Counted from the stretch's first letter, positions 8,464 through 23,001 are shown. The stretch: 64,000 nucleotides of DNA from Qipengyuania citrea (GCF_024171405.1 NZ_JALJZT010000002.1:2108001-2172000), one strand, 5' to 3'. The notes: generated by a model from the sequence alone, not told the origin. Numbers and translations: made by a program.

Positions 8464-9012
8464 TCAGCCTTCGGGGACCGAGAAGGTCCCGGTGACCCTT
8501 CCGCCCGACTGGCCCTCGCCCGTAACCGAGGACGACCCGCTGGCACGCCCGTCGACGCTCGACACGCCCGAGGCGAGGTCGATCACCAGCCGTCCGCCGT
8601 TGAGCGTATCGCCGCCGCGGTTGAGCCGGACATTGCCCGCCATGGTGATGATCCGGCGGTTGAAATCATAGACCGCCGTATCGCCGCGCGCGCGTTCGTT
8701 GCCGCGGGTTACATTGACCCCGCCGGTGGCCATGATGCGCTGGATCTTGAGTGTGCCCGCATCCGAATAGCTGACGATGGTCCGCGCCGCATTGAGGTTG
8801 AGCCCGGCCTGGGTGATCGCGACATTGCCCGACAGGACGACGCGGTTTTCGCGGTCCTGCAGCTCGATCCGGTCGGCGGCATAGGACACGGGCGCATCCG
8901 AATTGTGCCCCGCGATCGACTGCGCGGAAAGCTGGATACCGGCAAAGGCGACCGCCGTGACCGCGAACGAACCGATGCCCCAGCGGGCGATAGTGGGGAG
9001 CAGGGGCTTCAT
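8464..9012 (-). CDS. lptA: LPS transport periplasmic protein LptA
   Basis: This 182-residue protein has an N-terminal hydrophobic export segment (residues 10-30) followed by an OstA/LptA beta-jellyroll. The repeated pattern of GNV(A/R)xxxGG segments (VLSGNVAITQAG, MATGGVNVTRGN, MAGNVRLNRGG) is diagnostic. LptA bridges the periplasm and passes lipopolysaccharide from LptC to the LptDE translocon. Its ATG overlaps the TAA of lptC by one base. It converges with holA, seven bases apart, so three Lpt components lie within three kilobases. Confidence 0.92.
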   Translation of the reverse strand: MKPLLPTIARWGIGSFAVTAVAFAGIQLSAQSIAGHNSDAPVSYAADRIELQDRENRVVLSGNVAITQAGLNLNAARTIVSYSDAGTLKIQRIMATGGVNVTRGNERARGDTAVYDFNRRIITMAGNVRLNRGGDTLNGGRLVIDLASGVSSVDGRASGSSSVTGEGQSGGRVTGTFSVPEG

Positions 9013-9680
9013 TACGGCATCCTCAGCTTTCCGGGCTCCATGCGCAGCCGCGCATTGCCCGACAGGGTTATGGTGCGCGCCGACAGATCGGCGGTCAAAC
9101 GGTCGGCGCTGAAGGTCCCGGCGGGAATTTCCCCCTCGACGCCCCCCGCACCGACCAGCAGCTTGTTGGCGAGGTCGACCGAGACGCCGCGTGCCAGCAT
9201 GCGATAGCCATCGGCGGCCTGCATGCGCATCGGCCCGGTGATCGAAACCACTTCCTCGTCGATGTCATATTGCCCGGCTTCGGCGCTCAGCCGCGCGGGG
9301 CCATCGTCGAGCAGCAGCCGCGCGACCAGATCGTCCATCCGCACAAGCCCTTCCGCGCTCGAGCGCTGGACTGCCTCGCCTGCGGTCAGCGAGAACGGGC
9401 GGTTCTGGTTGTCGGCTCCGCGATAGAGCGCATTGTCGACGCGCAGGCGTTCGGAGATGATCGCCACCTTGTTGCGGTCGAGCAGGAAGCTGATCTCGCC
9501 GCGCGGCGAGAGCGGCGTGATGACCATCAGGGCCGCCAGCACGCCGACAGCCATCGGCAGCGCGCGCGCAAGGAAAGCGACGAGGCGATCATGCGCCCCG
9601 CCAGGCTCGGCCCAGTGTTGGCGCTCGTGGCGCCGCTCCTGGGCTTCTGCCGTTTCGATCCTGCGTTGCCGGAATGCCAT
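9012..9680 (-). CDS. lptC: LPS export protein LptC
   Basis: This 222-residue bitopic membrane protein has a charged cytoplasmic N terminus, one transmembrane helix at about 38-56 and a periplasmic jellyroll domain (DUF1239/LptC). LptC takes lipopolysaccharide from the LptBFG transporter and hands it to LptA. The gene is directly upstream of lptA in the same operon and 24 bases downstream of an RNase D gene. Confidence 0.9.
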   Translation of the reverse strand: MAFRQRRIETAEAQERRHERQHWAEPGGAHDRLVAFLARALPMAVGVLAALMVITPLSPRGEISFLLDRNKVAIISERLRVDNALYRGADNQNRPFSLTAGEAVQRSSAEGLVRMDDLVARLLLDDGPARLSAEAGQYDIDEEVVSITGPMRMQAADGYRMLARGVSVDLANKLLVGAGGVEGEIPAGTFSADRLTADLSARTITLSGNARLRMEPGKLRMP

Positions 9681-9704
9681 GCGTGTCGCCTGCCCGCGTG
9701 ATCC

Positions 9705-10322
9705 TTACATGTGGCTGAAGATGTCGTGCTCGGCCCAGCCCGCCACGTCGAGCCGCGCGCGGGTGGGGAGGAAGTCGAAGCAGGCCTGCGCCAGTTCGGT
9801 GCGGCCCTCGCGCGCCAGCCGGCGGTCGAGCTCCTCCTTCATCCGGTGGAGGTAGCGCACGTCGCTAGCGGCATATTCGCGCTGCGCGTCGTTGAGTTCG
9901 GGGCCGCCCCAGTCGCTCGACTGCTGCGCCTTGGAAATGCTTTCGCCGAGCAATTCCTCGACCAGCATCTTGAGCCCGTGACGGTCGGTATAGGTGCGCA
10001 CCAGCTTGCTGGCGATCTTGGTGCAATAGCAGGGCGTCGCTTCCACCCCGAGGTAATATTCGATCGCGGCGAGGTCGAAGCGTGCGAAATGGAACAGCTT
10101 GAGCCGTGCGGGATCGGCCAGCACCGCCTTGAGATTGGGCGCGTCGTAATCGCTGTCGGGAGCGAAACGGACGAGATGCTCGTCGCCCTTGCCGTCGCTG
10201 ATCTGGACCACGCACAGCCGGTCGCGGATCGTGACGAGACCCATGGTTTCGGTATCGACGGCCACGGGGCCATCGGCGAGGACGCCTGCGGGGAGGTCTT
10301 CTTCGTGGAAATGCACTGCCAT
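9705..10322 (-). CDS. Ribonuclease D-like 3'-5' exoribonuclease
   Basis: This 205-residue protein is a DEDD-type 3'-5' exonuclease that would trim structured RNAs such as tRNA precursors. The catalytic acids are visible in VAVDTETMG (D23, E25), in the FHFARFDLAAIE segment, and in YAASDVRYL with the tyrosine of the DEDDy class. It has only the exonuclease domain; the HRDC domains of E. coli RNase D are absent, which is usual for this short alphaproteobacterial form. The start at 10322 was chosen because the family begins a few residues before the first acid motif. It leads the operon with lptC and lptA. Confidence 0.9.
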   Translation of the reverse strand: MAVHFHEEDLPAGVLADGPVAVDTETMGLVTIRDRLCVVQISDGKGDEHLVRFAPDSDYDAPNLKAVLADPARLKLFHFARFDLAAIEYYLGVEATPCYCTKIASKLVRTYTDRHGLKMLVEELLGESISKAQQSSDWGGPELNDAQREYAASDVRYLHRMKEELDRRLAREGRTELAQACFDFLPTRARLDVAGWAEHDIFSHM

Positions 10323-10401
10323 GCGCGCGGCCTTAGGCCGATTGGGGATTGGTGGGAAGGGGTGCTGGCGAGGCGCGTCCGGGCGGCCTAGTCCTGCCCT
10401 C

Positions 10402-11085
10402 ATGGCGAGCGATGCAATCCCCGAAAGCTGGCAGGCCGCTCTGGGCCCGGTGCTGGCGACCCCGCAGGCGCGGCAATTGGGCGGCTTCCTGGTCGAGGAA
10501 GAGCGCGCCGGCAAACCGGTCTATCCGCCGCGCGGCTGCCGTCTGGCGGCGCTCGAGCTGACCCCGCTCGACGCGGTGAAGGTCGTGATCCTCGGGCAGG
10601 ATCCCTATCATGGGCCGGGGCAGGCGATGGGCCTGTGCTTTGCAGTGCCCGAAGGGGTGAAGGTCCCGCCAAGCCTCGTGAACATCTACAAGGAGCTGGA
10701 AGCCGACCTTGGCATCGCGCGCCCCGCGCATGGCGATCTGAGCAAATGGGCGCGGCAGGGCGTGCTGCTGCTCAACAACACGCTGACGGTCGAGGGCGGC
10801 AAAGCGGGCAGCCATGCAAAGCGCGGCTGGGATGCGATCACCGATGCCTGCGTGGCGGCAGTGGCAGCGCGCGAGGAGCCCGCGGTGTTCATCCTGTGGG
10901 GCAGCCATGCGCAGGCCAAGGCGCAGCGTATCGAGCATTTACGCGATCCGCGCCACTGCGTGATCGAGAGCCCGCACCCCAGCCCGCTGTCGGCGCATCG
11001 GGGATTTTTCGGCTCGCGTCCGTTCAGCCGGACCAATGCCTTCCTTGCCGAACACGGCCGCACCCCGATCGACTGGGCCGTGTGA
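10402..11085 (+). CDS. ung: Uracil-DNA glycosylase
   Basis: This 227-residue protein is a family 1 uracil-DNA glycosylase that removes uracil from DNA to begin base excision repair. The active-site motif GQDPYHGPGQAMGL is present with catalytic Asp67 and His70, and the HPSPLSAHRGFFGSRPF loop carries the DNA-minor-groove and catalytic histidine segment. Length matches the family. It is transcribed divergently from the RNase D gene across 79 bases. Confidence 0.97.
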   Translation: MASDAIPESWQAALGPVLATPQARQLGGFLVEEERAGKPVYPPRGCRLAALELTPLDAVKVVILGQDPYHGPGQAMGLCFAVPEGVKVPPSLVNIYKELEADLGIARPAHGDLSKWARQGVLLLNNTLTVEGGKAGSHAKRGWDAITDACVAAVAAREEPAVFILWGSHAQAKAQRIEHLRDPRHCVIESPHPSPLSAHRGFFGSRPFSRTNAFLAEHGRTPIDWAV

Positions 11086-11143
11086 CTTGCCATCGGCGTA
11101 AGCCTGTAGGAGACTTGCCGTCAGCGACAGGGGGAAGTTGGCA

Positions 11144-12625
11144 GTGAAGGCGATATTCAAGGCAGGCGCGGCGCTGGCCGTGCTGGGAATGGTGGTTCCG
11201 GCGCAGGCTCGCACTGGCGGCGATCACCATGCCGAGGCAGGCACCACCGATGCCGCCCGGGCCGAGGCGCTGGCCGAAGCGATGCGCGCGGCCGAGCTGT
11301 GGGTCGAAGGCCAGCGACAATATCGCAATATCCCCGCAGTCTCCGCCGCCGTGGCGCAGGGCGACCGGACCGTCTGGGCGCGCGGCTTCGGCACCACCGA
11401 CCGCGCGCGCCAGATGCCCGCGAGGGCCGACACGATCTATTCGATCTGTTCGATTTCCAAGCTGTTCACCGCGGTCGCGCTGATGCAGCAGTGGGAGCAG
11501 GGCAAGGTCGCGCTCGACACGCCGATCGCGCATTATCTGCCCTGGGCCACGCTGGCGGACGATCCGCGTGACAGCGTGCCGGTGACCCTGCGCGGGGCGC
11601 TGACGCATTCTGCCGGGCTGCCGCGCGAAGCGGATTTTCCCTATTGGACCGGGCCCGATTATCCCTTCCCCAGCCAGGCCGAGGTCCGCGCGAAGATCGG
11701 CTCTCAGGCGCCGCTCTATCCTGCGTCGACCACCTGGCAATATTCGAACCTCGGCCTGACGCTAGTGGGCGAAACGGTCGAGGCGGTAAGCGGCGAACGC
11801 TTCGCCGATTACGTAACCGCGAACATCATCGACCCGCTTGGCTTGGAGGATACCCGGCCCGGGCTTCCCGGCGAGCTATATGGCGGGCAGCTGGCGGTCG
11901 GCTGGGGCGCGCTGACGGCGCAGGGCACACGCCCGCAGATCGATCTGTTCGATCCGGCGGGGATCACGCCCGCCGCCGGGTTCAGCGCCAGCGTCGCCGA
12001 TCTGGCCAAATTCGCCAGCTGGACCTTCCGCCTGGCCAAATCGGGCGAGGCTGAAGTCCTGCGCGCCTCGACGCTGCGCGAGATGCAGCGGGTCCATTAT
12101 ATCTCGCCCGATTGGGAAACCAGCTGGGGGCTCGGCTTCGCGGTGCGCCGGGAAGGCGACACGACGGTGGTCGGCCATGGCGGTTCCTGTCCCGGTTATC
12201 GCAGCTCGCTGATGATCGCGCCGAGCGAGGAAATGGCGGTCGCGGTCGCGATGAACGCGATGGATGATCCGGGCGCGCTTGCCTATGGCATCGCCGCGCT
12301 GATCAAGGCGCGGGGCGGGGCCAAGCCCTTTGCCGAGGTCGAAGGCGTCGATCTCGCCGACTATGCCGGGGTCTATGACGGGCAGCCCTGGAGCGCGGAC
12401 TATATGCTGATCCCATGGGCGGGCGGGCTGACCTGGCTCGCCGCCGATGCGGATGAACCGGCCAAATCTATGTGGCGGCTGAAACCGCTCGGCGGCGACC
12501 GGTTCCGCGTTGTCACCGACACCGGCGAAGAGCGCGACGAAGTCGTCTTCGAACGGGACCGGGCGGGCAACATCCACGCGGTCCACCAGCACTCCAATTC
12601 CTCGCGCCGGCTGCGCGGGCTCTAG
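11144..12625 (+). CDS. Serine hydrolase, class C beta-lactamase / penicillin-binding-like
   Basis: This 493-residue exported protein has a signal peptide ending near residue 23 (AQA). The hydrolase domain shows the three motifs of the class C beta-lactamase and DD-peptidase fold: SISK (Ser103, Lys106), YSN (Tyr200-Asn202) and an HGG-like GHGGSCPG segment. A C-terminal domain of about 120 residues follows. The substrate is unknown; members include esterases, D-aminopeptidases and DD-peptidases, so resistance to beta-lactams should not be assumed. I chose GTG 11144 because GGGGGAAG lies eight bases before it; a TTG at 11138 is too close to that site. Confidence 0.85.
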   Translation: MKAIFKAGAALAVLGMVVPAQARTGGDHHAEAGTTDAARAEALAEAMRAAELWVEGQRQYRNIPAVSAAVAQGDRTVWARGFGTTDRARQMPARADTIYSICSISKLFTAVALMQQWEQGKVALDTPIAHYLPWATLADDPRDSVPVTLRGALTHSAGLPREADFPYWTGPDYPFPSQAEVRAKIGSQAPLYPASTTWQYSNLGLTLVGETVEAVSGERFADYVTANIIDPLGLEDTRPGLPGELYGGQLAVGWGALTAQGTRPQIDLFDPAGITPAAGFSASVADLAKFASWTFRLAKSGEAEVLRASTLREMQRVHYISPDWETSWGLGFAVRREGDTTVVGHGGSCPGYRSSLMIAPSEEMAVAVAMNAMDDPGALAYGIAALIKARGGAKPFAEVEGVDLADYAGVYDGQPWSADYMLIPWAGGLTWLAADADEPAKSMWRLKPLGGDRFRVVTDTGEERDEVVFERDRAGNIHAVHQHSNSSRRLRGL

Positions 12626-12626
12626 C

Positions 12627-13406
12627 TCAGAAGATCGAATAGCCCCCGTCGATCACCACCGAATCGCCGGTGTGGAAACGGCTGGCATCGCTCGCGAAAT
12701 AGACCGCGATGCCCGCAAAGTCCTCGCCTTCGCCCCAGCGCCGCATCGGCACGCGGCCGATCGCTTTTTCATTGAAGGCGTCCCAGTTCTGCAGCCGCTC
12801 GGTCATGTCGGTGGCGATCCAGCCCGGCAGGACGGCATTGGCGCGGATACCGTAGCGCGCGAGTTCGACCGCGGTGCCGCGGACCATCGCCAGCACGCCC
12901 GCCTTGGTCGCAGCATAAGCCTGGTTCTGCGGCGCGCCGTGGATTGCCGACACGCTCGAGGTGACCAGCAGCGAACCGCCCTTGTCGCCGCTCTCCGCGC
13001 GCGCGACCATGTGCTTGCTCGCCTCGCGGAAGGTCCAGAACACCGCATCGAGATTGACCGCGGTGACCTTGCGCCATTGCTCGGTCGTCTGTTCGATTAG
13101 CGGCGCGGCCCCGCCGACGCCGGCATTGGCGATGCAGCTGTCGATCCGGCCAAGGCGCGACAGGCTTTCGGCCATGGCATCGACCACTGCCTGTTCATCG
13201 GCGACATCGACCTCCAGCGCCTCAATGCGCGTACCATGCGCTTTGAGGCGTTCGAGCGCGGCGGCATTCTTGTCCGCATTGCGCCCCCAGATCGCGATGT
13301 CGGCGCCGGCCGCCGCAAGCCCTTCGGCCATGCCCAGACCGATCCCGCCATTGCCGCCGGTTATCACTGCCGCCTTGCCCGTCAGGTCGAAGGGTTTGAA
13401 AGCCAT
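12627..13406 (-). CDS. Short-chain dehydrogenase/reductase
   Basis: This 259-residue classical SDR has the cofactor motif GGNGGIG at residues 17-23, NAG near 91, and the active-site YAATK near 160 after a catalytic serine (TSSVS). The C-terminal VVIDGGYSIF is typical. It would oxidise or reduce an alcohol or keto group with NAD(P); the substrate cannot be told. The start at 13406 follows GAGGAGA by about eight bases. It is divergent from the crotonase gene across 86 bases, and the two could share a fatty-acid-like pathway. Confidence 0.85.
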   Translation of the reverse strand: MAFKPFDLTGKAAVITGGNGGIGLGMAEGLAAAGADIAIWGRNADKNAAALERLKAHGTRIEALEVDVADEQAVVDAMAESLSRLGRIDSCIANAGVGGAAPLIEQTTEQWRKVTAVNLDAVFWTFREASKHMVARAESGDKGGSLLVTSSVSAIHGAPQNQAYAATKAGVLAMVRGTAVELARYGIRANAVLPGWIATDMTERLQNWDAFNEKAIGRVPMRRWGEGEDFAGIAVYFASDASRFHTGDSVVIDGGYSIF

Positions 13407-13492
13407 AGTCCTAGTCTCCTCTCGCTCCGCTGGCAGTGAAGGGCAGCAGGAGAAAGATTGCAAGATGCAACTTGTTCGTTAGGCAGCCCTGC

Positions 13493-14275
13493 ATGACCGA
13501 CCTTGTCCTGACCGAGATCGCCGACGGGATCGCCACCGTCACCCTGAACCGCCCCGAAGCGATGAACGCGCTGTCGAAAGCGCTGCGCCACCGGCTTTAT
13601 GCGGTGATGACCGCGCTCGATGCCGATGACGCCGTGCGCGCGGTGATCCTGACCGGTGCGGGCACACGCGCCTTCACCGCAGGGCTCGACCTCAAGGAAT
13701 TGGGAGCGGAGGAAGGCGCGCTGGGGGCGGCCAATGCCGAAGGCGCGGACGAAAATCCGGTCAAGGCGATCGAAAGCTGCCGCAAGCCGGTGATCGGTGC
13801 GATCAACGGCGTCGCGATTACCGGCGGGTTCGAAGTCGCGCTCGCCTGCGACGTGCTGATTGCCAGCAGCAATGCCCGCTTCGCCGATACGCATGCGCGC
13901 GTCGGGATCGTGCCGGGATGGGGGTTGTCGCAGAAACTGTCGCGTATGATCGGGATCAGCCGGGCGAAGGAATTGAGCTTCACCGGCAACTTCCTCGATG
14001 CCGAAACGGCCGAGCGGTGGGGCCTGGTCAACCGTGTGGTCGCGCCCGAAGACCTGCTGCCCGAAGCGCGGCGGATCGCGGCTGATATGGCGGGTATCGA
14101 TCCCGCCTTTCTCGCCAGCTACAAGCAGCTGATCGACGAAGGCTATGCCGCGAGCATGGGCGAGGGGCTGGCGATCGAGCACCGGCTCTCGTCGGCGGCC
14201 AATAGCGCGGTCAGTCCGGCAGAGGTCGAGGCCCGCCGCGCCGCAGTGCAGGCACGCGGACGCACGCAGAACTAG
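13493..14275 (+). CDS. Enoyl-CoA hydratase/isomerase family protein
   Basis: This 260-residue crotonase-fold protein has the oxyanion-hole segments AFTAGLDLKEL (near 60) and NGVAITGGFEVALACD (near 105). The first catalytic glutamate of enoyl-CoA hydratase is kept in GGFE, but the second, normally in a PEI segment, is replaced: this protein reads FADTHARVGIVPGWG, placing a histidine there. Such members occur widely and are usually named enoyl-CoA hydratase, but the exact reaction on an acyl-CoA is uncertain. It converges with gltD, 15 bases apart. Confidence 0.85.
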   Translation: MTDLVLTEIADGIATVTLNRPEAMNALSKALRHRLYAVMTALDADDAVRAVILTGAGTRAFTAGLDLKELGAEEGALGAANAEGADENPVKAIESCRKPVIGAINGVAITGGFEVALACDVLIASSNARFADTHARVGIVPGWGLSQKLSRMIGISRAKELSFTGNFLDAETAERWGLVNRVVAPEDLLPEARRIAADMAGIDPAFLASYKQLIDEGYAASMGEGLAIEHRLSSAANSAVSPAEVEARRAAVQARGRTQN

Positions 14276-14290
14276 CTCAGCGGGGCTAGT

Positions 14291-15727
14291 TTAGCGGGGC
14301 AGCTCGCTCGCGCCCATCAGCGCCTTGTCGACCGCGCGGGCGCATTGCCGGCCTTCGCGGATCGCCCAGACCACCAGGCTCTGCCCGCGCCGCATGTCGC
14401 CGCAGGAGAACACATTCGCCTCGCTGGTGAGATACCATTCGGTATCCGCCGCGACATTGCCGCGCCCGTCGAGATCGACGCCTGCGCGGTCGAGCAGTCC
14501 GCGCCGCTTGGGCCCGGTGAAGCCCATCGCGAGCAGGATCAGGTCGGCCTTGAGCGTAAACTCGCTGCCCGCGACTTCCTGCATGCGGCCGTCTTTCCAT
14601 TCGACGCGGACGCATTCGAGACCCGCGACATCGCCATTGTCTTCGACGACGCGCTTGGTCAGCACCGCCCAGTCGCGGTCGACGCCTTCTTCATGGCTGG
14701 AAGAGGTGCGCAGCTTGAGCGGCCAGTCGGGCCAGGTCAGCGCCTTGTCTTCCTTCTCGGGCGGCTTGGGCATGATCTCGAGCTGGGTCACGCTGGCTGC
14801 GCCCTGGCGGTTGCTGGTGCCGACGCAGTCGCTGCCGGTATCGCCGCCGCCGATCACGATGACATGCTTGCCGGTCGCGGTGAGCGAACCGCGCGGCGCG
14901 GCGCGGACTTCGTCGTCGCCGGCATTGCGCTTGTTCTGCTGGGTAAGGAATTCCATTGCCAGCCGCACGCCGTTGAGTTCGGAGCCGGGGATGTCGAGCA
15001 TGCGCGCTTCTTCGGCGCCGCCCGCCAGCACTACCGCGTCGAAATTTTCCTGCAGCGCCTGGAAGCTGACTTCGACCCCGACCTCGCTCGACGTGCGGAA
15101 CTGGACGCCTTCGGCTTCCATCTGCACCGCGCGGCGGTTGATCAGGTGCTTTTCCATCTTGAAGTCGGGAATGCCGTAGCGCAGCAAGCCGCCGATCCGG
15201 TCGCTCTTCTCGAACACGGTGACCGCATGGCCCGCGCGCGCCAGCTGCTGCGCGCAGGCGAGGCCCGCCGGACCGCTGCCGACCACCGCGACCGATTTCC
15301 CGCTGCGCCGTTCGGGCAGTTCGGGTTTGACCCAGCCTTCCTCGAAGCCGCGGTCGATGATCGCGCATTCGATGCTTTTGATCGCCACCGGCGAATCGAC
15401 GATATTGAGCGTGCAGGCGGCCTCGCACGGGGCGGGGCAGACGCGGCCGGTAAACTCGGGGAAATTGTTGGTCGAATGAAGGACCGCGAGCGCGTTCTTC
15501 CAGTCGTCCTCGTAGACGAGGTGGTTCCAGTCCGGGATGATGTTGTTCACCGGACAGCCGTTGTGACAATAGGGAATGCCGCAATTCATGCAGCGCGCGG
15601 CCTGCTGGCGCAGCTCGTCCTCCGACAGCGGGAGCGTGAACTCCTTGTAGTTGGTCAGCCGTTCCTGCGGGTCGAGATAGGTGCGCTCGAGCCGATCGTA
15701 TTCGAGAAAGCCGGTTTCCTTGCCCAT
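14291..15727 (-). CDS. gltD: Glutamate synthase small subunit
   Basis: This 478-residue protein is the NADPH-dependent small subunit of glutamate synthase. It carries two cysteine clusters for iron-sulfur centres near the N terminus ([14 protein letters not shown] and CPAPCEAAC), an FAD-binding motif [16 protein letters not shown] near 150 and an NADPH-binding motif [11 protein letters not shown] near 290. It passes electrons from NADPH to the large subunit. It lies five bases downstream of gltB in one operon. Confidence 0.97.
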   Translation of the reverse strand: MGKETGFLEYDRLERTYLDPQERLTNYKEFTLPLSEDELRQQAARCMNCGIPYCHNGCPVNNIIPDWNHLVYEDDWKNALAVLHSTNNFPEFTGRVCPAPCEAACTLNIVDSPVAIKSIECAIIDRGFEEGWVKPELPERRSGKSVAVVGSGPAGLACAQQLARAGHAVTVFEKSDRIGGLLRYGIPDFKMEKHLINRRAVQMEAEGVQFRTSSEVGVEVSFQALQENFDAVVLAGGAEEARMLDIPGSELNGVRLAMEFLTQQNKRNAGDDEVRAAPRGSLTATGKHVIVIGGGDTGSDCVGTSNRQGAASVTQLEIMPKPPEKEDKALTWPDWPLKLRTSSSHEEGVDRDWAVLTKRVVEDNGDVAGLECVRVEWKDGRMQEVAGSEFTLKADLILLAMGFTGPKRRGLLDRAGVDLDGRGNVAADTEWYLTSEANVFSCGDMRRGQSLVVWAIREGRQCARAVDKALMGASELPR

Positions 15728-15732
15728 GACCC

Positions 15733-20388
<4,656 letters not shown>

Positions 20389-20481
20389 CAGCGATGCGTC
20401 CTCCTTCGTGCCCGCCCACCGGCCTCGCATGGGGTGCGGGGCAGCCGGGAGCATGGTCGAGCGGTGCCCATCACGGCACCA

Positions 20482-20551
20482 GCAAAATTGCGCGAAGGAT
20501 CGTAATGCCGACCGGATCGGGATTTTGCAACTGCGAGAAGCGAAGCAAAAT
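20482..20551 (-). promoter_or_regulatory. Repeated GCAAAAT motifs upstream of gltB
   Basis: GCAAAAT occurs at 20482-20488 and 20545-20551, and its complement ATTTTGC at 20522-20528. The last two form an inverted repeat with a 16-base spacer. On the gltB strand a TTGCAA-N17-CATTAC promoter-like pair overlaps this repeat. A role in gltBD control is inferred from position only. Confidence 0.3.
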
Positions 20552-20621
20552 TTCGCAGCCGCCAAGTTTTCCGCTTTATACGGCGCGTTAGCGGGGGTGC
20601 TGGCTGGGCCCGGTGACCAGC

Positions 20622-21755
20622 CTAGTCGGGCTTGCCGACGCGGCTGAGCTTGTCGAGCGCGCTGCGGAGTTCGGCCTGCGCGTCGTCGGATGTCTCGCCC
20701 CGACGCGATTCGGGTGCATCGCGCTCGGCCTCGCGGCGCAGGAAAGCGATGACCATATCCGAATCTTCCTGCTCTTCCGCCGATGGGCCGGACTGGAAGG
20801 CCTTGAGCGCCGAACCGAGGCGTTCGGTGAGCTTGTCGAGCGGCAGATCGCCCAGCGCCGCGGCCGGAACCGGGTTTGGCGCAGGGTCGGACGGGGCGAC
20901 CTCTTCAGTGGGTGCGGGGGGTGCTGGGGGCGCTGGCTCGTCGAAGCCTCCTTCGTCCGGACTTGTGGGATCATCATCCGAATTGTCGAAATCGCTCTCG
21001 TCCGAACTATCGAGATTGCCAATGGGATCGGCGATTGGATCGCCATCGGCCACTTTCGGCCCGACGTTCTGCCACTCTTCCCACGGGTCCCCCCCGAATG
21101 AAGCCACGGGCTCCTCCCAATTGTCCGCGATCGGTGCTGGCGCGGTTTCGGCCTTGAGCTTGTCGAAGACCGAGATTTCCATTTCGTTAGCGTCTGCTAC
21201 CTCGGGTTCATCCGGCCACTCGGGCGCGGTGCCGGCACCTGCCTCTTCATGCCACAATTGCGTCATCGCATCGTCGGGCTGCGGGGCATCGGCGAGCAGG
21301 GCTTCTTCGCTGTCGGCGTCCTCCGGCGGGTCTTCGGCCGGGCGGATGCCCTCCTCGGCCATGTCCTCGCGCGGATTGAACGGGCGGCGCGGGCCGGTCT
21401 TGCGGAGCGGGGGCGCATCCTGCGCGCCGTCATTGTGCAGCCAGACACCGCCGGGCTCGTCCGCATAATCCGCATCGTCGTCATCCCCCATGGCCTCGTT
21501 GATGGCGGTCACGCGCATCGCGATGGCCAGACCGATCAACAGGCCAAGCCCCGCAGCGGCGGCAGACAGCGCCAAACGGCGCACGCCTGCATCCGCCAGC
21601 ATATCGGCGAGGCCGAGGCGCTCGGCCATCAGCAGGTGGACCGCTGCAGGCATGACGAAGAGGCCAAGCCCCAGCAGCAGCGCAAACCATGCGCCGACAC
21701 CCCATTTGAAAGCAGGGTGGCTGCTGATCGGTGCAGAGTGCGTCGCGGCGTTCAT
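20622..21755 (-). CDS. Two-helix membrane protein with long acidic tail, unknown function
   Basis: This roughly 377-residue protein has two predicted transmembrane helices near residues 17-42 and 58-80, then about 290 residues that are rich in Asp, Glu, Pro and Ala, and finally a more ordered C-terminal 80 residues with [18 protein letters not shown] do not recognise a family. The start at 21755 lies 28 bases after the stop of the glycosyltransferase gene and has a weak ribosome binding site; 21806 is an alternative that would overlap that gene. It is probably co-transcribed with the exosortase-associated glycosyltransferase, so a role in envelope glycan assembly is possible. Confidence 0.6.
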   Translation of the reverse strand: MNAATHSAPISSHPAFKWGVGAWFALLLGLGLFVMPAAVHLLMAERLGLADMLADAGVRRLALSAAAAGLGLLIGLAIAMRVTAINEAMGDDDDADYADEPGGVWLHNDGAQDAPPLRKTGPRRPFNPREDMAEEGIRPAEDPPEDADSEEALLADAPQPDDAMTQLWHEEAGAGTAPEWPDEPEVADANEMEISVFDKLKAETAPAPIADNWEEPVASFGGDPWEEWQNVGPKVADGDPIADPIGNLDSSDESDFDNSDDDPTSPDEGGFDEPAPPAPPAPTEEVAPSDPAPNPVPAAALGDLPLDKLTERLGSALKAFQSGPSAEEQEDSDMVIAFLRREAERDAPESRRGETSDDAQAELRSALDKLSRVGKPD

Positions 21756-21783
21756 CGGCGTGGTAATACTCGTTGCATGCGGC

Positions 21784-23001
21784 TCAGGCGACCGCGGAAG
21801 AATCACGGGCTAGCAGATTCTGGTAAACGGCCCGATAACGATCAATGTTCCTAGCCCAATCATGGGCTTGCGCGACGTGGGCATGACCTGCCTCACGCAT
21901 CGCCGGCCAGCGCTCCCGCGCGGTGATGAACCCCGCCAGCGCCTCGGCCATCCCGGCAGGATCGCCGGGCGGGAAAAGCAGGCCGGTGACGCCGTTTTCG
22001 ATCAGTTCGCGGTGCCCGCCGACATCGCTCGCGGCGACGATGCGCCGCTGGGCCATGGCCTCGAGCGGCTTCAGCGGGGTGACGAGATCGGTCAGGCGCG
22101 ATCGTTTGCGCGGATAGGCGAGCACGTCGACCAGCGAATAATAGCGCTCGACCTCGCCATGCGGGACCCGCCCGGTGAAGATGATCGCCTCGCTGGCGGG
22201 CGATGCCGCGGCCTGCGCGCGCAGGGCTTCGTCCATCGGCCCGCCGCCGACCAGCAGCAATTGGGCCCCCGGCTGGCGCTCGCGCAGCAGCGGTAGCGCG
22301 GCGATCAGATCGTCCAGGCCCTCGTAATCATAAAAGCTGCCGATGAAGCCGATCACCGGTCCCCGCCCGATGCCGAGCGTCTCGGCCAAACCCGCATCGC
22401 GCGGCGGCGGATCGCCGAACAGCGTCAGATCCACCCCATTGGGGGCCAGCGCGATTGTGTCGCCATCGTGGCCGCGCGCGACCAGGTCGCCGCGCAGCCC
22501 CGCACAAATCGTGAAGACCGCATCGGCCTGCGCCACCACGCGGTTTTCGAGCGCGCGGGTGAGGCGGTATTTGAGCGACCCCGCGCGCCCCGTGCCATTG
22601 CCGACCGCCGCATCCTCCCAGAAAGCGCGGATTTCATAGACGAAGGGGAGGCGCAGGCGGCGCGCGGCGCGCAGACCCGCCATGCCGCACAGCGCGGGCG
22701 AATGGGCATGGATGATGTCGGGGCGCCATTCGTGCACGACTTGCTCGATCTCCTGGCGCAGCGCTTCGATTTCGCGCCATTCGCGCCAGACGGGCGGGCC
22801 CGACGGCTGGCCGGGCGTGCGGTGGAAGGTCAGCCCCTCGACCTTTTCCACTGGCGGTCCCTCGGCGAAATGGCGTTGGCCGGTGATGCCGCGCACCTCG
22901 ACCCCGGCACCCTGCAGGCTCTTGAGGATCGCGCGCGTGCGGAAGGTATAGCCGGAATGGAGCGGCAGCGAATGATCGAGGATATGCAGCACGCGGGTCA
23001 T
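21784..23001 (-). CDS. Glycosyltransferase, exosortase A system-associated type
   Basis: This 405-residue GT4-type glycosyltransferase begins MTRVLHILDHSLPLHSGY and contains SGYTFRTRAI and VYEIRAFWEDA segments that I recognise as the group associated with exosortase A/PEP-CTERM loci. The GT4 C-terminal domain has the E-x7-E-like region near KPLEAMAQRRIVAASDVGG. It would transfer a sugar from a nucleotide donor during surface polysaccharide or glycoprotein assembly at the cytoplasmic face. It is divergent from the O-glycosylation ligase operon across 80 bases, which supports a shared pathway. Confidence 0.85.
   Translation of the reverse strand: MTRVLHILDHSLPLHSGYTFRTRAILKSLQGAGVEVRGITGQRHFAEGPPVEKVEGLTFHRTPGQPSGPPVWREWREIEALRQEIEQVVHEWRPDIIHAHSPALCGMAGLRAARRLRLPFVYEIRAFWEDAAVGNGTGRAGSLKYRLTRALENRVVAQADAVFTICAGLRGDLVARGHDGDTIALAPNGVDLTLFGDPPPRDAGLAETLGIGRGPVIGFIGSFYDYEGLDDLIAALPLLRERQPGAQLLLVGGGPMDEALRAQAAASPASEAIIFTGRVPHGEVERYYSLVDVLAYPRKRSRLTDLVTPLKPLEAMAQRRIVAASDVGGHRELIENGVTGLLFPPGDPAGMAEALAGFITARERWPAMREAGHAHVAQAHDWARNIDRYRAVYQNLLARDSSAVA

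Noticed and set aside
11144..12625. Beta-lactamase resistance gene
   Set aside because: SxxK, YxN and HGG-like motifs are shared by esterases and peptidases; length and C-terminal domain do not match AmpC.
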